From Stomorhina lunata (Eukaryota > Arthropoda > Insecta > Diptera > Rhiniidae): DNA of 64,000 nt. The notes beneath the pieces are model-generated. The model was given only the letters and a program-made list of their open reading frames with translations. It had not been told where the DNA came from and did no database searches. A program made the position numbers and the translations under genes. The stretch is taken from positions 133,349,940-133,413,939 of the forward strand of contig OW121740.1 in assembly GCA_933228675.1 (NCBI GenBank), read 5' to 3'. Positions 1 through 12,300 of the stretch are shown piece after piece (positions within the stretch are counted from its first letter, which is position 1; each line of letters begins with the position of its first letter).

Positions 1-1080
1 CTAGTACGAAAAGCAAAAGTTAAATTAACAAGTGATTATAAGTTTATTAGTATACATAAATGAGGATGTCAAAGAATATAGGCATACCATCGAATAGGAA
101 TACCCTTCCTAACATGGTGCTGTAGGGTCACAATAAATAATTAACATAGATTGTAATAGCTTTCTTCAAAAATATTTCCATCGAAAATTTTTCTATAGAA
201 AAATATTTCTATCGAAAATATTTCTATTGGTTCACATTTCACCATAACTTTTATACAAAAAGTATTCTAGATTTTTTTTTCAAATTCTTATTTTTTTATA
301 TAAAGCTTATTAGCGTAGGGTATTATTGACTAAGGTTTAACCGATTTTTCTACTTGCTTTGTAATATTTTTATTAATCTTCCTTCAATGCCTTATGTGGC
401 TACAATGGGAATAAATATTAAGCAACATGATCACAGATTTAATATGAAATGAGTTGAACTTTGTTTCTTGTCGTCATGTGAAATAGTTATCTTTCTCTAT
501 GGAGACTTGTTGTAACTAAACTCACTATATATTAGGATAGTTAAAATATCTCAAATTTTCAAAAAATTCTATTTTTTTTCGAAAGTTTTTAAATATTGTT
601 CAAATTTAAACATTTTTGCAGAAAATTCAACAAAATTGGCTAATGCTATTGTCAATACTAGATGATTATCGTTACAATATTTCCCAATATTTTATCCAAA
701 TTGATATGAGCTCTACTAATTTCATTGACATGAGTTCTGTTGTCTTCGCTTTTAGTAACTGATTGTGTGGTAGTAAGAGCTTCTAAAAAAGTTGTTAAAG
801 TATTGGTAGTGCCAAAGGACACAATTTTGTCTATTTGTGTATGAATTTATTTCTTTGATATCCATTTTCAATAATGATGCTTCCCTTTTTTTCATTTTTA
901 TCTTCAACATTTTTAGTTATTTTTATGTTGGCTCTAGTTTGTTTTCTTGCTTATTTTGTTACATTGTTTTTCTGAGTCTTTTGTGAGGAAAGCAAGCGAA
1001 AATTTTAATTTAGATTTTGATTTGTCTTACAAACAAAATAAAGATGACCAAAAATGATAAAAAGATTTAGATGTATGGGT
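1..1080. other. AT-rich intron sequence with a short minisatellite remnant
   Basis: Part of the large intron upstream of Ig6. At about 180-235 there are three degenerate units with the motif tcgaaaatttttctatag, the same family as the array at 9.43-10.28 kb. Otherwise I see no gene, RNA or element with recognisable ends. Confidence 0.6.
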
Positions 1081-2205
1081 ATTAAATAAATATTCAAATA
1101 GTAAATTTTTTTATAAGAAAGAAAATTTTTAAAAAATTTACCATCAATTAAAAATCTAAAAAATTCCTTTACAAGTAAGAAATTTTTTAAAAATTTCTTA
1201 TAAAAGTAAGAAAATTTTGAAAAATTTCCTATAAAAGTAAGAAATTTTTGAAAAATTTCCTATAATAATAAGAAAATTTTGAAAAATTTCCTATAATAAT
1301 ATAAAATTTTTGAAAAATTTCCTATAAAAATAGTAAATCTTTGAAAAATTTCCTATAAAAATAGTAAATTTTTGAAAAATTTCCTATAAAGAGGTAATTT
1401 TTTGAAAAATTTCCTATAAAAAATTGAAATTTTTGAAAAATTTCTTATAAAAATAGTAAATTTTTGAAAAATTTCCTATAAAAATAGTAATTTTTTTTCA
1501 AAATTTCCCATAAAAATAGTAAATTTTTGAAAAAATTCCTATAAAAATAGTAAATTTTAAAAAATTTCCTATAAAAATAGTAAATTTTTGAAAAATTTCC
1601 AATAAAAAGTAATTTTTTGACAAATTTCCTATAAAAATTAGAAATTTTTGAAAAATTTCTTATAAAAATCGTAAATTTCTGAAAAGTTTCCTATAAAAAT
1701 AGTAGATTTTTGAAAAATTTCCTATAAAAATAGTAAATTTTTAGAAAAATTTCCTATAAAAATAGTACATTTTTAGAAAAATTTCCTATAAAAATAGTAA
1801 ATTTTTGAAAAATTTCCTATAAAAATAGTAAGTTTTTTAAAAATTTCCTATAAAAATAGTAAATTTTTGAAAAATTTCCTATAAAAATAGTAAATTTTTG
1901 AAAAATTTCCTATAAAAATAACAAATTTTTGGAAAATTTTCTATAAAAATAGCAAATTTTTGAAAAATTTCCTAAGAAAATTGTAAATTTTTGAAAAATT
2001 TCCTATGAATATAGTAAATTTTTGAAAAATTTCCTATAAAAATAGTAAATTTTTGAAAAATTTCCTATAAAAATAGTAAATTTCTAAAAAATTTCCTATA
2101 AAAATAGTAAATTTTTGAAAAATTTCCTATAAAAATAGTAAATTTTTGAAAAATTTCCTATAAAAAAGTTCCTATAGAATTTTTTTGAAAAATTTTTAAT
2201 ACTAA
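1081..2205. repeat. 31-bp AT-rich minisatellite, array 1
   Basis: About 35 tandem units of 31 bp, consensus TTTCCTATAAAAATAGTAAA followed by TTTTTGAAAAA. Unit ends contain a near-palindrome (AAATTTTTGAAAAATTT). Units are most alike in the centre and degrade at both ends, with length variants of 28-31 bp. The same family in the same orientation forms arrays at 3.11-4.23, 52.39-54.12 and 56.15-57.88 kb. Not coding. Confidence 0.95.
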
Positions 2206-3110
2206 GTTTGTAAAATTCAAAAACAATTCCAAAGGAACTGAAAAAATTTGCTAAAGGCCATATGTTTGTATTTTTATTTAAAAGTTTTTTTTTAAGGTCA
2301 AAGATGCTACAATATTAAAAACATGAAAGAAATAAACTGGGGACAAAAATTAAATTGATTTCAAAGCAAAATAACAAATTCTCTGGAGTCTGTAACAGGG
2401 AGTGTTGAAATAGATATTTCAGAAAAGATAAGCCACACATTTTTTGACTTTTGGATTTGTAGGGACCTTTTGTTTGACGCCCATAGTCGTTTCTAATTCT
2501 AGTATCATAATATACATTTTTTGCATAATATTTATTTGAATTAGTTTAAGGCAAAGCAATATTTTATCATTTCAACGCCTACTGCAAAAATTTCTTATCA
2601 AAATTTAATTAAAAACTAACATTAAATTAATTGATTTTTTATTTTTAATATTTTAGCAAATGTAATATTTATCTTGTGTCTGGCAAAGTTCAATCTTTAA
2701 CATAAACTAAAAGACATTTGTAGGTTTTGAAACCTTAAACTGATGTAGCCATAATTGAACATGAATTCGGAGAAAATATTAAATACCCAGCGAACACTAT
2801 GAATAAAAACGAATAAGATGAAACTCGATTTTTTCATGCAGACAAAATAAAGATATCAAAACCTGTTAATTAAAAAATGGGTAATAACAAATTTGTGTCT
2901 TTGAAAAATGTTGATATCTTAATATTTTCTTATGAAAACTTACGAGTTAAGAATCTTTGCATTCAAAATGAAATATGTGCTTTACGTTACATTTTATGTT
3001 TTCTGGGTTAAAATTTTATATAGTATGTATTTATCATTGTAAATGTAACCAAGAGATAATAATGTCGAATTTTACTACAAATTACACAATGCAACACGAA
3101 CAAGTTTTCA
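2206..3110. other. Intron spacer between two minisatellite arrays
   Basis: About 900 bases of AT-rich sequence separating two arrays of the same family. No open frame, RNA gene or transposon end is recognised. Confidence 0.6.
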
Positions 3111-4232
3111 AAAATCTTCTTTAAATGTAAAATTTTCGATAAATTTCCTTAAATAGTATATTTTCGAAAAACTTCCTATAAATAGTAAATTTTCGAAAAA
3201 CTTCCTATACAAAGTAATTTTTTTAAAATTCCTATTAATACTAAATTTTTGAAAAATTTCCTATCAAAATAGTAAATTTTTGAAAAATTTCCTATAAAAA
3301 TAGTAAATTTTTGAAAAATTTCCTATAAAAATAGTAAATTTTTGAAAAATTTCCTATAAAAATAGTAAATTTTTGAAAAATTTCTTTAAAAATAGTAAAT
3401 TTTTGAAAAATTTCCTATAAAAATAGTAAATTTTTAAAACATTTCCTATAAAAATAGTAAATTTTTGAAAAATTTCCTATAAAAATAGTAAATTTTTGAA
3501 AAATTTCCTATAAAAATAGTAAATTTTTGAAAAATTTCCTATAAAAACAGTAAATTTTTGAAAATTTTCCTATAAAAAGAGTAAATTTTTGAAAAATTTC
3601 CTATAAAAATAGTAAATTTTTGAAAAATTTCCTATAAAAATAGTAAATTTTTGAAAAATTTCCTATAAAAATAGTAAATTTTTGAAAAATTTCCTATAAA
3701 AATAGTAAACTTTTGAAAAATTTCCTATAAAAATAGTAAATTTTTGAAAAATTTCCTATAAAAATAGTAAATTTTTGAAAAATTCCTATTAATAGTACAT
3801 TTTTGAGAAATTTCCTATAAAAATGGGAAATTTTTGAAAAATTTCCTATAAAAATAGCAAATTTTGAAAAATTTCCTATAAAAATAGCAAATTTTGAAAA
3901 ATTTCCTATAAAAATAGTAAATTTTTGAAAAATTTCCTATAAAAATAGTAAATTTTTGAAAAATTTCCTATAAAAATAGTAAATTTTTAAAAAATTTCCT
4001 ATAAAAATAGTAAATTTTTGAAAAATCTCCTATAAATATTCAATTTTCGAAAAATTTCTTATAAAGACTCAATTTTCGAAAAATTTCTTATAAAGATACA
4101 ATTTTCAAAAAATTTCTTATTAATAGTCAAATTTCGAAAAATTTCCTATAAATAGTCAATTTTCGAAAAATTTCCTATAAATAGTAAATTTTCGAAAAAT
4201 TTCCTGTAAGTAGTAAATTTTCGAAAAAAAAA
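3111..4232. repeat. 31-bp AT-rich minisatellite, array 2
   Basis: About 36 units of the same 31-bp family and orientation as array 1. Many central units are identical. The right edge changes to a shorter unit with TCGAAAAATTTCCTATAAAT. The homogeneous core with decayed edges is the usual picture of an array maintained by slippage or unequal exchange. Confidence 0.95.
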
Positions 4233-5678
4233 AAAATGCCAACAAAGAGCGAATTTTTTAAATTTTCCTTAAAATAATCCAAAGAATTCAGAATTTTGTC
4301 TGTTTTGTACTTAGATTTTCATAGAAGGTCTTACAACTAATGTTCATTGAAAATTTTATCAAAATTTAAATTTTGTTGCATAGTGTTATTATAATATTCA
4401 TAGTTTTACTGTTGAAATTTGCATATGCATATGAGCAAATGATTTTCAATAAAAATTTATATTAAAAATTGTGTAAACAGTTTTTGAGAAACAAGTAGAT
4501 ATTTTTTGGTAGATAGATAAAATTTATAATTAAAATTTTAGAAAGTATTTTATACATAATGGGAAGAAACATAGAACATATTAAGAGGAGTTTGGAACTT
4601 GACCGATATACAGTGACATTTCTCATTCCAGGATACTCGACTTTGTATGATGTTTGCGCGTCTAAAAGAGAATACACTGTATCTGCACTAATTTAGAAAA
4701 ATCAAATATTTGTAATTAGTGATAGTTTTAAAATTAACCAGTTTTCTCGATTTGTTGTACTTGAGTGATATTGATTTTTTTGAATTTTTATTTGCTTAAA
4801 GATTTTTGATGTAATTTTTTTTCGTTAACAAATACTTTGGCAATCAGAGTTTTTTATATGAAAAAAACCTAGTTTTAATTTGAATAAATTGTTGTATGTA
4901 TATGAAAATGACTTTTAATAAAAGTGTATACACATACTTTTGTACATCTATAATACTTATTAGCACTTAATTAATGTTCTAAATACCAAAAGCCTAATTA
5001 AGTATATTGAAGGCGTGGCTAATATAATTATATTTCCCATTACACATAAGCACGTTTGTATGTACATGTGTACCCATCAATTTTCCATGTCAATATCTGC
5101 AAAATATATTCAAATGCGAACGATCATTAATGCAATTGCATTAAGCTACAGATTTGGATTTCATTATGCGAATGAACATTTTCGTATGTGACACATAATT
5201 TGCATAAATGATAAACTACACAAAACATTAATGGCAAAAACATAGAAATATTTATGTATATACATATTTATGTGTATGTATCTGTGTATTTATGAATCTG
5301 TACATAACCAGCGTTTGTATAATCATATATTCATGCTTCCAGCTTTAGAGTTCACAAAATTACTTGTCCATGAATTCAAATATTCTATTTAGGGAAATAC
5401 TTATGCCATTGAGTTTGTGTAAATACAACAAATAAAAACCAACAAAATTATGCACTAATATTAAGCGAAATAAAATATATATGTACATAGATTCATAAAT
5501 ACTTGTACATAATATGGCAGAATTTACTTAAACATATGGGTTTTATAAAAAATAATTTAATCATTTAAAATTTAAAAAAAATAACAGTTACAAAATTTTT
5601 GTATTCAAAAAACTTACGAGAACTATTTAAATATATAAAATTTGAGCTTTTGAATGCCTAAAAGTATTGATTTAAAAA
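4233..5678. other. AT-rich intron sequence
   Basis: Unique-looking intron with many TATGTA/ATACAT runs (4.9-5.5 kb). A 71-codon open frame on the minus strand (4462-4677) has no recognisable domain and is taken as chance. Confidence 0.6.
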
Positions 5679-6474
5679 CAAGTAAGAAAGCGCTATAGTC
5701 AGTCAAGCCGACCATACGATACCCTTCACCACTAAAGTCAAAGGTGTTATTTTTCCTGTATAAAGACAAATATTTGCTAAATTTTGCCATCATACAAACA
5801 TTTTCTCAAAACGTATATATTCAACCTGTTTCCGTCATTTGGACTTATATGAGAGCTAGGGTCAAATGTGGACCGATTATCTCGAAATTTGACAAATTGA
5901 TTACAGTTGTTACAAAAATTATGTATGCAAAAAATAAACTCAAAATTTTTATTATCTTTAGATTTACGAGCGTTTTAGTGATTTTTTGTCTCATTTAGTG
6001 CGTTTTTGAAGAAGAGAGCTATGGTCGTCAAATGTGGACCGATTTCAACGAAATTTAATACAGTGATTTAAGTTTACATAAGCAGTATCTGTTTTAAATT
6101 TCATGAAAAAATATTGTTATTTGTGGCCAATATAGCAATTCCGGGAAGTGGGACCTATGGGAGGTACCATAAATAATGAACCGATTTTGACCAATTTCAA
6201 TAGCCATGGTCCCATTATCAAAAAAATGATCTGTGCCAAATTTCATCAAATTATCTTTAGAATTGCGACCTGTAGTTTGATTACAAGGTTTACATGAGGG
6301 TCCAGCCAGCCGTCCAGCCAGCCAAACGGACGGACATCGCTAAATCGACTCAGAAAGTGATTCTAAGTCTATTGGTATACTAAAAGGTGGGTCTAAGACA
6401 AATATTTCTATGCGTTACAAACATTAGCACAAACTTATAATACCCTTTCCATCTATGGTGGTGAAGGGTATAAT
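5679..6474 (+). repeat. Dispersed ~790-bp repeat, copy A
   Basis: The fullest of four copies of one family (others at 7.41-8.13, 20.18-20.96 and 42.52-43.30 kb). It starts CAAGTAAGAAAGCGCTATAG and ends near GGTGGTGAAGGGTATAATTA. Near the two ends lie complementary blocks, GATACCCTTCACCAC and GTGGTGAAGGGTAT. It contains stretches typical of fly dispersed repeats, such as repeated CCGTC/CAGC and 'GACCGATTTCAACGAAATTT'. A partial open frame occurs in several copies but carries stops elsewhere and no known domain. It is probably non-autonomous; the class is not determined. Confidence 0.85.
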
Positions 6475-6838
6475 TAACTGACTTTTCCACAATTCATTAT
6501 TTGTATTTCTATGTCAAAGAAATTTCCTGAACTTTAGCTTTTTGGTATCAAGTTCGGATACTACCGATTTGAAATAGAGCAAATCCCATATCCATATTTG
6601 CATAATTATGTATGTATTAATATTTTGTGCATAATTATACATTAATGTTCATGTACATTATAATTATATAAACATCAACTTTGGTACATTTATATAGTTT
6701 ACATATACGAAGACAGTTCAGAAAGTGCCTCGTGTAGTTTTAGATATCATAATAGAAATAAGGTTATCCAAGCAGGTTACAAACAAAACTTTAAGTAATT
6801 TAAAGAAAATTTACAAACGCTTTTGCAATTAATCTTAA

Positions 6839-8372
6839 CCTTCATCTGGTCTTTGCGTAGAAAACTACGCAAACGCTACACAATTTCTCTGTTTTTTTTT
6901 TTTTTTTTTGGAAGTTAACAAAATTTATTGACTTTGTAAGTAACATGATTTTGCATAATTTAAGGCATTTTTTGCTCCGAAATGTTCTTTTTTATGGACT
7001 GGATCAAAAAAGTTACGTTGTCTACCCTTGCGTAGTTTTCTACGCATATGGGAAAAAACATACATTTTTGGTGGGAATTTTTAATGTCGTGGTTCTTTTT
7101 TTCTCAATCATTGTGATTTTAACACATGGAAAAGTTCTTTTTGATTATTATTTTTATACCAATTACAAGAAAAACTAAAAAGAAGAATTAGTAACAGAAT
7201 CTTCATAATCTAGTAAAGTGATACAACTGTTAGTTATATAAAAGGTGCTTGTTACCTTTTTTCCCTTCAAACCTTTAAAATATCTATTAGGTTTACATCT
7301 TTACCTCTGTCGTTTTTTTTCCGAAATTCGAGGCTTTATTATAGGGTGCTGTACATCGCTGACCACTACTATTTCCCACCTTTCGGCCAGCGTACTATTG
7401 AGTATAAGCTTATACCTTTTAGTATACCAATAGACTTAGAATCACTTTCTGAGTCGATTTAGCAATGTCCGTCCGTCCGTCCGTCTGGCTGGCTGGACCC
7501 CCATGTAAACCTTGTAATCAAACTACAGGTCGCAGTTCTAAAGATAATTTGATGAAATTTGGCACAGATAATTTTTTTGATAATGAGACCATGGCTATTG
7601 AAATTCGTCAAAATCGGTCCATTATTTATGGTACCTCCCATAGGTCCCACTTCCCGGAATTGCTATATTGGCCACAAATATCAATATTTTCTCATGAAAT
7701 TTAAAACAAATACTGCTTATGTAAACTTAAATCACTGTACCAAATTTCGTTGAAATCGGTCCACATTTGACCATAGCTCCCATACAAACTCTTCTTTAAG
7801 ACGCACTAAATGAGACAAAAAATCACTAAAACGCTCGTAAATCTAAAGATAATGAAAATTTTGAGTTTATTTTTTGCATACTTAATTTTTGTAACAACTG
7901 TAATCAATTTGCTAAATTTCGAGATAATCGGTCTATATTTGACCCTAGCTCTCATATAAGTCCAAATGACGGATACAGGTTGAATATATACGTTTTGAGA
8001 AAATGTTTGTATGATGGCAAAATTTAGTAAATATTTGTCTTTATACAGGAAAAATAACACCTTTGACTTTAGTGGTGAAGGGTATCGTATGGTCGGCTTG
8101 ACCGACTATAGCGCTTTCTTACTTGTTTTGAACTAAGTTCATGACAATGGATAATGGTTTTCCTCATATAGTCTTTCTCGGTGGAAAGCTAATTTAAGAC
8201 TTCGAAATGCAAAAAAAAGCTTTTTCGTCTACTAAATAAATATAAATTACTTTTTTTAACTGTTTGCTCCCAGAGTTTTTAAAATTTTGTACCAAAAACT
8301 ATAACTAATATTGCATGCGTAGAAAACTACGCAAAGGTAGACAACGAGATTTTTTTTAGGAGCAGATGAAGG
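6839..8372. mobile_element. piggyBac-like non-autonomous element (MITE), with an insertion
   Basis: Flanked on both sides by TTAA (6835-6838 and 8373-8376). It starts CCTTCATCTG and ends with the perfect complement CAGATGAAGG. TTAA target duplication and a CC start are hallmarks of piggyBac-type transposons. Subterminal palindromes GCGTAGAAAACTACGC occur near both ends (6856 and 8317 areas), plus an inverted internal copy near 7029. No transposase is visible; the 77-codon frame at 6945-7178 matches nothing I know. Copy B of the dispersed repeat has inserted inside it at about 7.41-8.13 kb. Confidence 0.75.
7405..8126 (-). repeat. Dispersed ~790-bp repeat, copy B (inverted, truncated)
   Basis: Reverse-strand copy of the repeat at 5679-6474, lacking its last ~70 bases. 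It lies inside the piggyBac-like element, and with copy A makes an inverted pair about 0.9 kb apart. Two open frames on opposite strands (7465-7704 and 7806-8060) fall within it. The second is nearly the same as one in copy A and is not considered a gene. Confidence 0.85.
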
Positions 8373-8446
8373 TTAAATGCAATTAATTTAGTTTTTTTCG
8401 TTATTAATTTGCAATTTTCTTTCAATATTAAGGTAAATGTGTTCAA

Positions 8447-9425
8447 GTTTTTATACCGGCCATCAAAAAGAATGAGGGGTATATTGAGATTTTCTTACAG
8501 TTTGTAATTTCTTTAATAATGGCTCTAAAATCAAACTTGATGTATATTCTGAATCCTTATGAAATTCTAAGACGATTGAGCGATGTCCGTCCGTCTGTCC
8601 GTATGTCAGTCTTTCTGTCTTTTTTCAGCACGATAGCGCCTAAGCGAAAGGAGCTATGTTACTGAAGTTTTACAAAAGTATTCTTTATTTCGTTGAAAAT
8701 TTTGGTATTAAAATTGGAAGACATCGGTTTACATTTGACCATAGCTCCCGTATAACATTGTCCAGGCCAATCGCTTATGTGCTAATAAATGACAATTTGT
8801 AGCAAATATGATTATACAAGTTAACACAAACAAGTTTTACATGATCGTTATTTAGCGTTTAAAATTTCATCGAAATGGGTTTACAGTTAACCATATCTCC
8901 CATACAAAACACTTACGAAAACAGCCTAAATTCCACCTAAAATACACTTAAATGAGAATAAATGATAAACTATATTAGCTATAGCCACTAAATTTAGTAC
9001 AAGGATGTCTTATGTCAATGCTAGCCAGTGTGCAAAATTTCCTAATAATCGGTCACCATTTGACCATAACTATCATATAAAAACTTACGGAGATACAAAA
9101 ATACAAAAAAGATACGGAGTTTGTGTCCGTCAAATAAAAGCGCAATAGCGTCTTAATGAAAATGGATAGTTATACAAAATTTTACGAAAGTATTTCTGAT
9201 ATCTTGAAAAAGTTGTGTATTAAAAATGGTCGAAATCGGTTCACATTTAGTTGGAGCTTCCATATAACCCCGCCCCAGGAATCACATTAATACTGATAAA
9301 TTGTATACAATTATAATAGATAAGACAACTTAATTTAGAATGGAGAACTTTTATGTAACTTTTGGTCAGTATATTAAACTTTTTGGAAACCCTATTTATA
9401 TCTGCAATCAAAATGACTTGGTTTA
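8447..9425. repeat. Degenerate dispersed repeat related to fly 'CCGTCCGTC' families
   Basis: Starts around TTATACCGGCCATCAAAAAG and contains GATGTCCGTCCGTCTGTCC and several copies of 'ATCGGTTCACATTTGACCAT'-like blocks. These blocks are similar in style to the ~790-bp family but not a copy of it. Ends are not defined. No intact open frame. Confidence 0.5.
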
Positions 9426-10285
9426 TTAAAATTTTTTTTATCAAAAAATTTTCTATAACAAAATTAAAACATTTTTTATCGAAAATTTTTCTATAAAAAA
9501 AATATTTTTATCTAAAATTTTTTTATAGAAAAATATTTTTAAAAAAGATTTTTCTTGAGCAAAATATTTTTATCGAAGATTTTTTATAGAACAATATTTT
9601 TATCAAAAATGTTTCTATAAAAAAAATTTTTATCAAATATTTTTCTATAAAAAATTGTTTATCGAAAATTTTTCTATGAAAAATTTTTTATCGGAAATTT
9701 TTCTATAAAATTATTTATAATCGAAATTTTTGCTATAAAACAATTTTTTATCGAAAATTTTTCTATAAAAATATTCGATAAAAAAATATTTGTATCGAAA
9801 ATTTTTGTTATAGAAAAATATTTTTACCAAAGATTTTTCTAGCAAAATATTTTTAGCGAAGATTTTTTATAGAACAATATTTTTATCTAAAATTTTTATC
9901 GATTTTTTTTTCAGAAAAATATCTTTTTCGAAAATTTTCTATAGAAAAATATTTTTATAGAAAATTGTTTTTATAGAAAAATATTTTAATCGACAATTTT
10001 CTATAGAAAAATATTTTTGAGAAAGATTTTTCTATAGAAAAATATTTTTGTGAAAGGTCTTTCTATAGAAAAATATTTTTTTCGAAGATTATTCTATAGA
10101 AAAAAATTCTTATTCAAAATTTGTCTATAGAAAAATATTTTTATGGAAGATTTTTCTATAGAAAAATATTTTTATCGAAAATTTTTCTATGGAAAAATAT
10201 TTTTCTTGAAAACTTTTCTATAAAAAAATATTTTTTTTTTACCATAAAAAAATATTTCTACAGAAAAAATAAAATTGTTAAATTA
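9426..10285. repeat. ~30-bp AT-rich minisatellite (TCGAAAATTTTTCTATAGAA family)
   Basis: About 28 degenerate units built on ATCGAAAATTTTTCTATAG followed by AAAAATATTTTT. Spacing varies from 27 to 34 bp. The core TTTTCTATAGAAAA is self-complementary. The 75-codon open frame at 10121-10348 is a by-product of the repeat. Confidence 0.9.
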
Positions 10286-10294
10286 AAATGTCTT

Positions 10295-10470
10295 TCTATA
10301 GTGTATTGCACTAAGATCCCAATTTATTACAATTATTTATTATTGTAATAAATAGTTTATATAAGATATATTATGTGGTTTTCGCTCTGTCTAGAATTTG
10401 GGATAATTCTGCTGAAGAGATGGCCTAACCAACCATCGAAACGCGTTGGAGAATGGTTTCCCCACCAACA
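10295..10470. repeat. Segment shared with 25.60-25.73 kb
   Basis: Contains CTATAGTGTATTGCACTAAG and ATCCCAATTTATTACAATTA, which recur at 25602-25665. Next to each lies a related CGAAACGCGT block, in opposite orientation in the two places. This suggests two copies of one small element whose halves are differently arranged; its class is unknown. Confidence 0.6.
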
Positions 10471-12300
10471 TTTTTTGATCACAAAAATCAAGTATTTTCT
10501 CGATTGGAAACATATTTAAGAAACAACAGCAAATTTTAGGTTTTTCATACAAAAAATCAAAATGATCACAAAAATCAAGTATTTTCCCGATTGGACGCAT
10601 ATTTAAGAAACTACAGTCAATTTTAAGTTTTTCATACAAAAAAATTAAAATGATCACAAAAATCAAGTATTTTCTCTATTGGACGCTTATTTAAGAAACT
10701 ACAGCCAATTTTAAGTTTTTGGCACAAAAAAAATCAAATTGATCACAAAAATCAAGTATTTTCTCGATTGGACTCATATTTAAGAAACTACAGCCAATTT
10801 TAGGTTTTTCATACAAAAAATCAAAATGATCACAAAAATCAAGTATTTTCTCTATTGGACGCTTATTTAAGAAACTACAGCCAATTTTAAGTTTTTGGCA
10901 CAAAAAAAATCAAATTGATCACAAAAATCAAGTATTTTCTCGATTGGACGCTTATTTAAGAAACTACAGCCAATTTTAGGTTATTCATACAAAAAATCAA
11001 AATGATCACAAAAATCAAGTATTTTCCCGATTGGACGCTTTTTTAAGAAACTACAGGCAATTTTAAGTTTTTCATACAAAAAAATTAAAATGATCACAAA
11101 AATCAAGTATTTTCTCGATTGGGCGCTTATTTAAGAAACTATAGCCAATTTTAAGTTTTTCATACAAAAAATCAAAATGATCACAAAAATCAAGTATTTT
11201 ATCGATTGGACGCTTATTTAAGAAACTACAGCCTATTTTAAGTTTTTCATACAAAAAAATTAAAATGATCACAAAAATCAAGTATTTTCTCGATTGGACG
11301 CTTATTTAAGAAACTATAGCCAATTTTAAGTTTTTCATACAAAAAATCAAAATGATCACAAAAATCAAGTATTTTATCGATTGGACGCTTATTTAAGAAA
11401 CTACAGCCTATTTTAAGTTTTTCATACAAAAAAATTAAAGTCATCACAAAAATCAAGTATTTTCTCGATTGGACGCTTATTTAAGAAACTACAGCCAATT
11501 TTAGGTTTTTCATACAAAAAATCAAAATGATCACAAAAATCAAGTGTTTTCTCGATTGGACGCATATTTGAGAAACTACAGCCAATTTTATGTTTTTGGT
11601 ACAAGAAAACAAAATGATCACAAAAATCTAGTATTTCCTCGATTGGACGCTTATTTAAGAAACTACAGCCAATTTTAGGTTTTTCATACAAAAAATCAAA
11701 ATGATCACAAAAATCAAGTATTCTCTCTATTGGACGCTTATTTAAGAAACTACAGCCAATTTTAAGTTTTTCATGCAAAAAATCAAAATGATCACAAAAG
11801 TCAAGTATTTTATCGATTGGACGCTTATTTAAGAAACTACAGCCAATTTTAAGTTTTTCATACAAAAAAATTAAAATGATCACAAAAATCAAACATATTT
11901 AAGAAACAACAGCAAATTTTAGGTTTTTTATACAAAAAATCAAAATGATCTCAAAAATCAAGTATTTTCTATTAAGAAACTACAGCCAATTTTAAGTTTT
12001 TGATACAAAAAATCAAATTGATCACAAAAATCAAGTGTTTTCTCGATTGGACGCATATTTGAGAAACTACAGCCAATTTTATGTTTTTGGTACAAAAAAA
12101 CAAAATGATCACAAAAATCAAGTATTTCCTCGATTGGACGCTTATTTAAGAAACTACAGCCAATTTAAAGTTTTTGGTACAAAAAATCAATATGATCACA
12201 AAAATTAAGTATTTTCTCGATTGGACGCCAATTTTAAGTTTTTCATACAAAAAATCAAAATGATCACAAAATATTTTCTCGGACTGATATTTAAGAAACT
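10471..12300. repeat. 87/88-bp satellite array with open frames
   Basis: About 22 tandem units of 87 or 88 bp. Each holds GATCACAAAAATCAAGTATT, then CGATTGGACGCTTATTTAAG, AAACTACAGCCAATTTTAAG and TTTTTCATAC. Pairs of units form a ~175-bp higher-order repeat between about 11.07 and 11.45 kb. Because 87 is a multiple of three, the minus strand reads open for up to 156 codons (11422-11892), repeating a 29-residue motif with KILDFCDHF and GCSFLNKRPI. The frame breaks wherever a unit is 88 bp. I treat it as satellite DNA. Confidence 0.93.

Noticed and set aside
1081..4232. Regular direct repeats that might suggest a CRISPR array
   Set aside because: Units are contiguous without unique spacers, the DNA is eukaryotic, and there are no cas genes.
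6945..7178. 77-codon frame in the piggyBac-like element as a transposase remnant
   Set aside because: No DDE-type or zinc-finger residues visible; composition is that of AT-rich chance sequence.
5744..8060. Conserved 84-codon frame present in two copies
   Set aside because: It belongs to the ~790-bp dispersed repeat, is broken in other copies, and has no recognised domain.
10391..11892. Several minus-strand frames of 69-156 codons with a repeated 29-residue motif
   Set aside because: They follow from the 87-bp satellite unit being divisible by three; the frame breaks at every 88-bp unit, and the motif is not a known domain.
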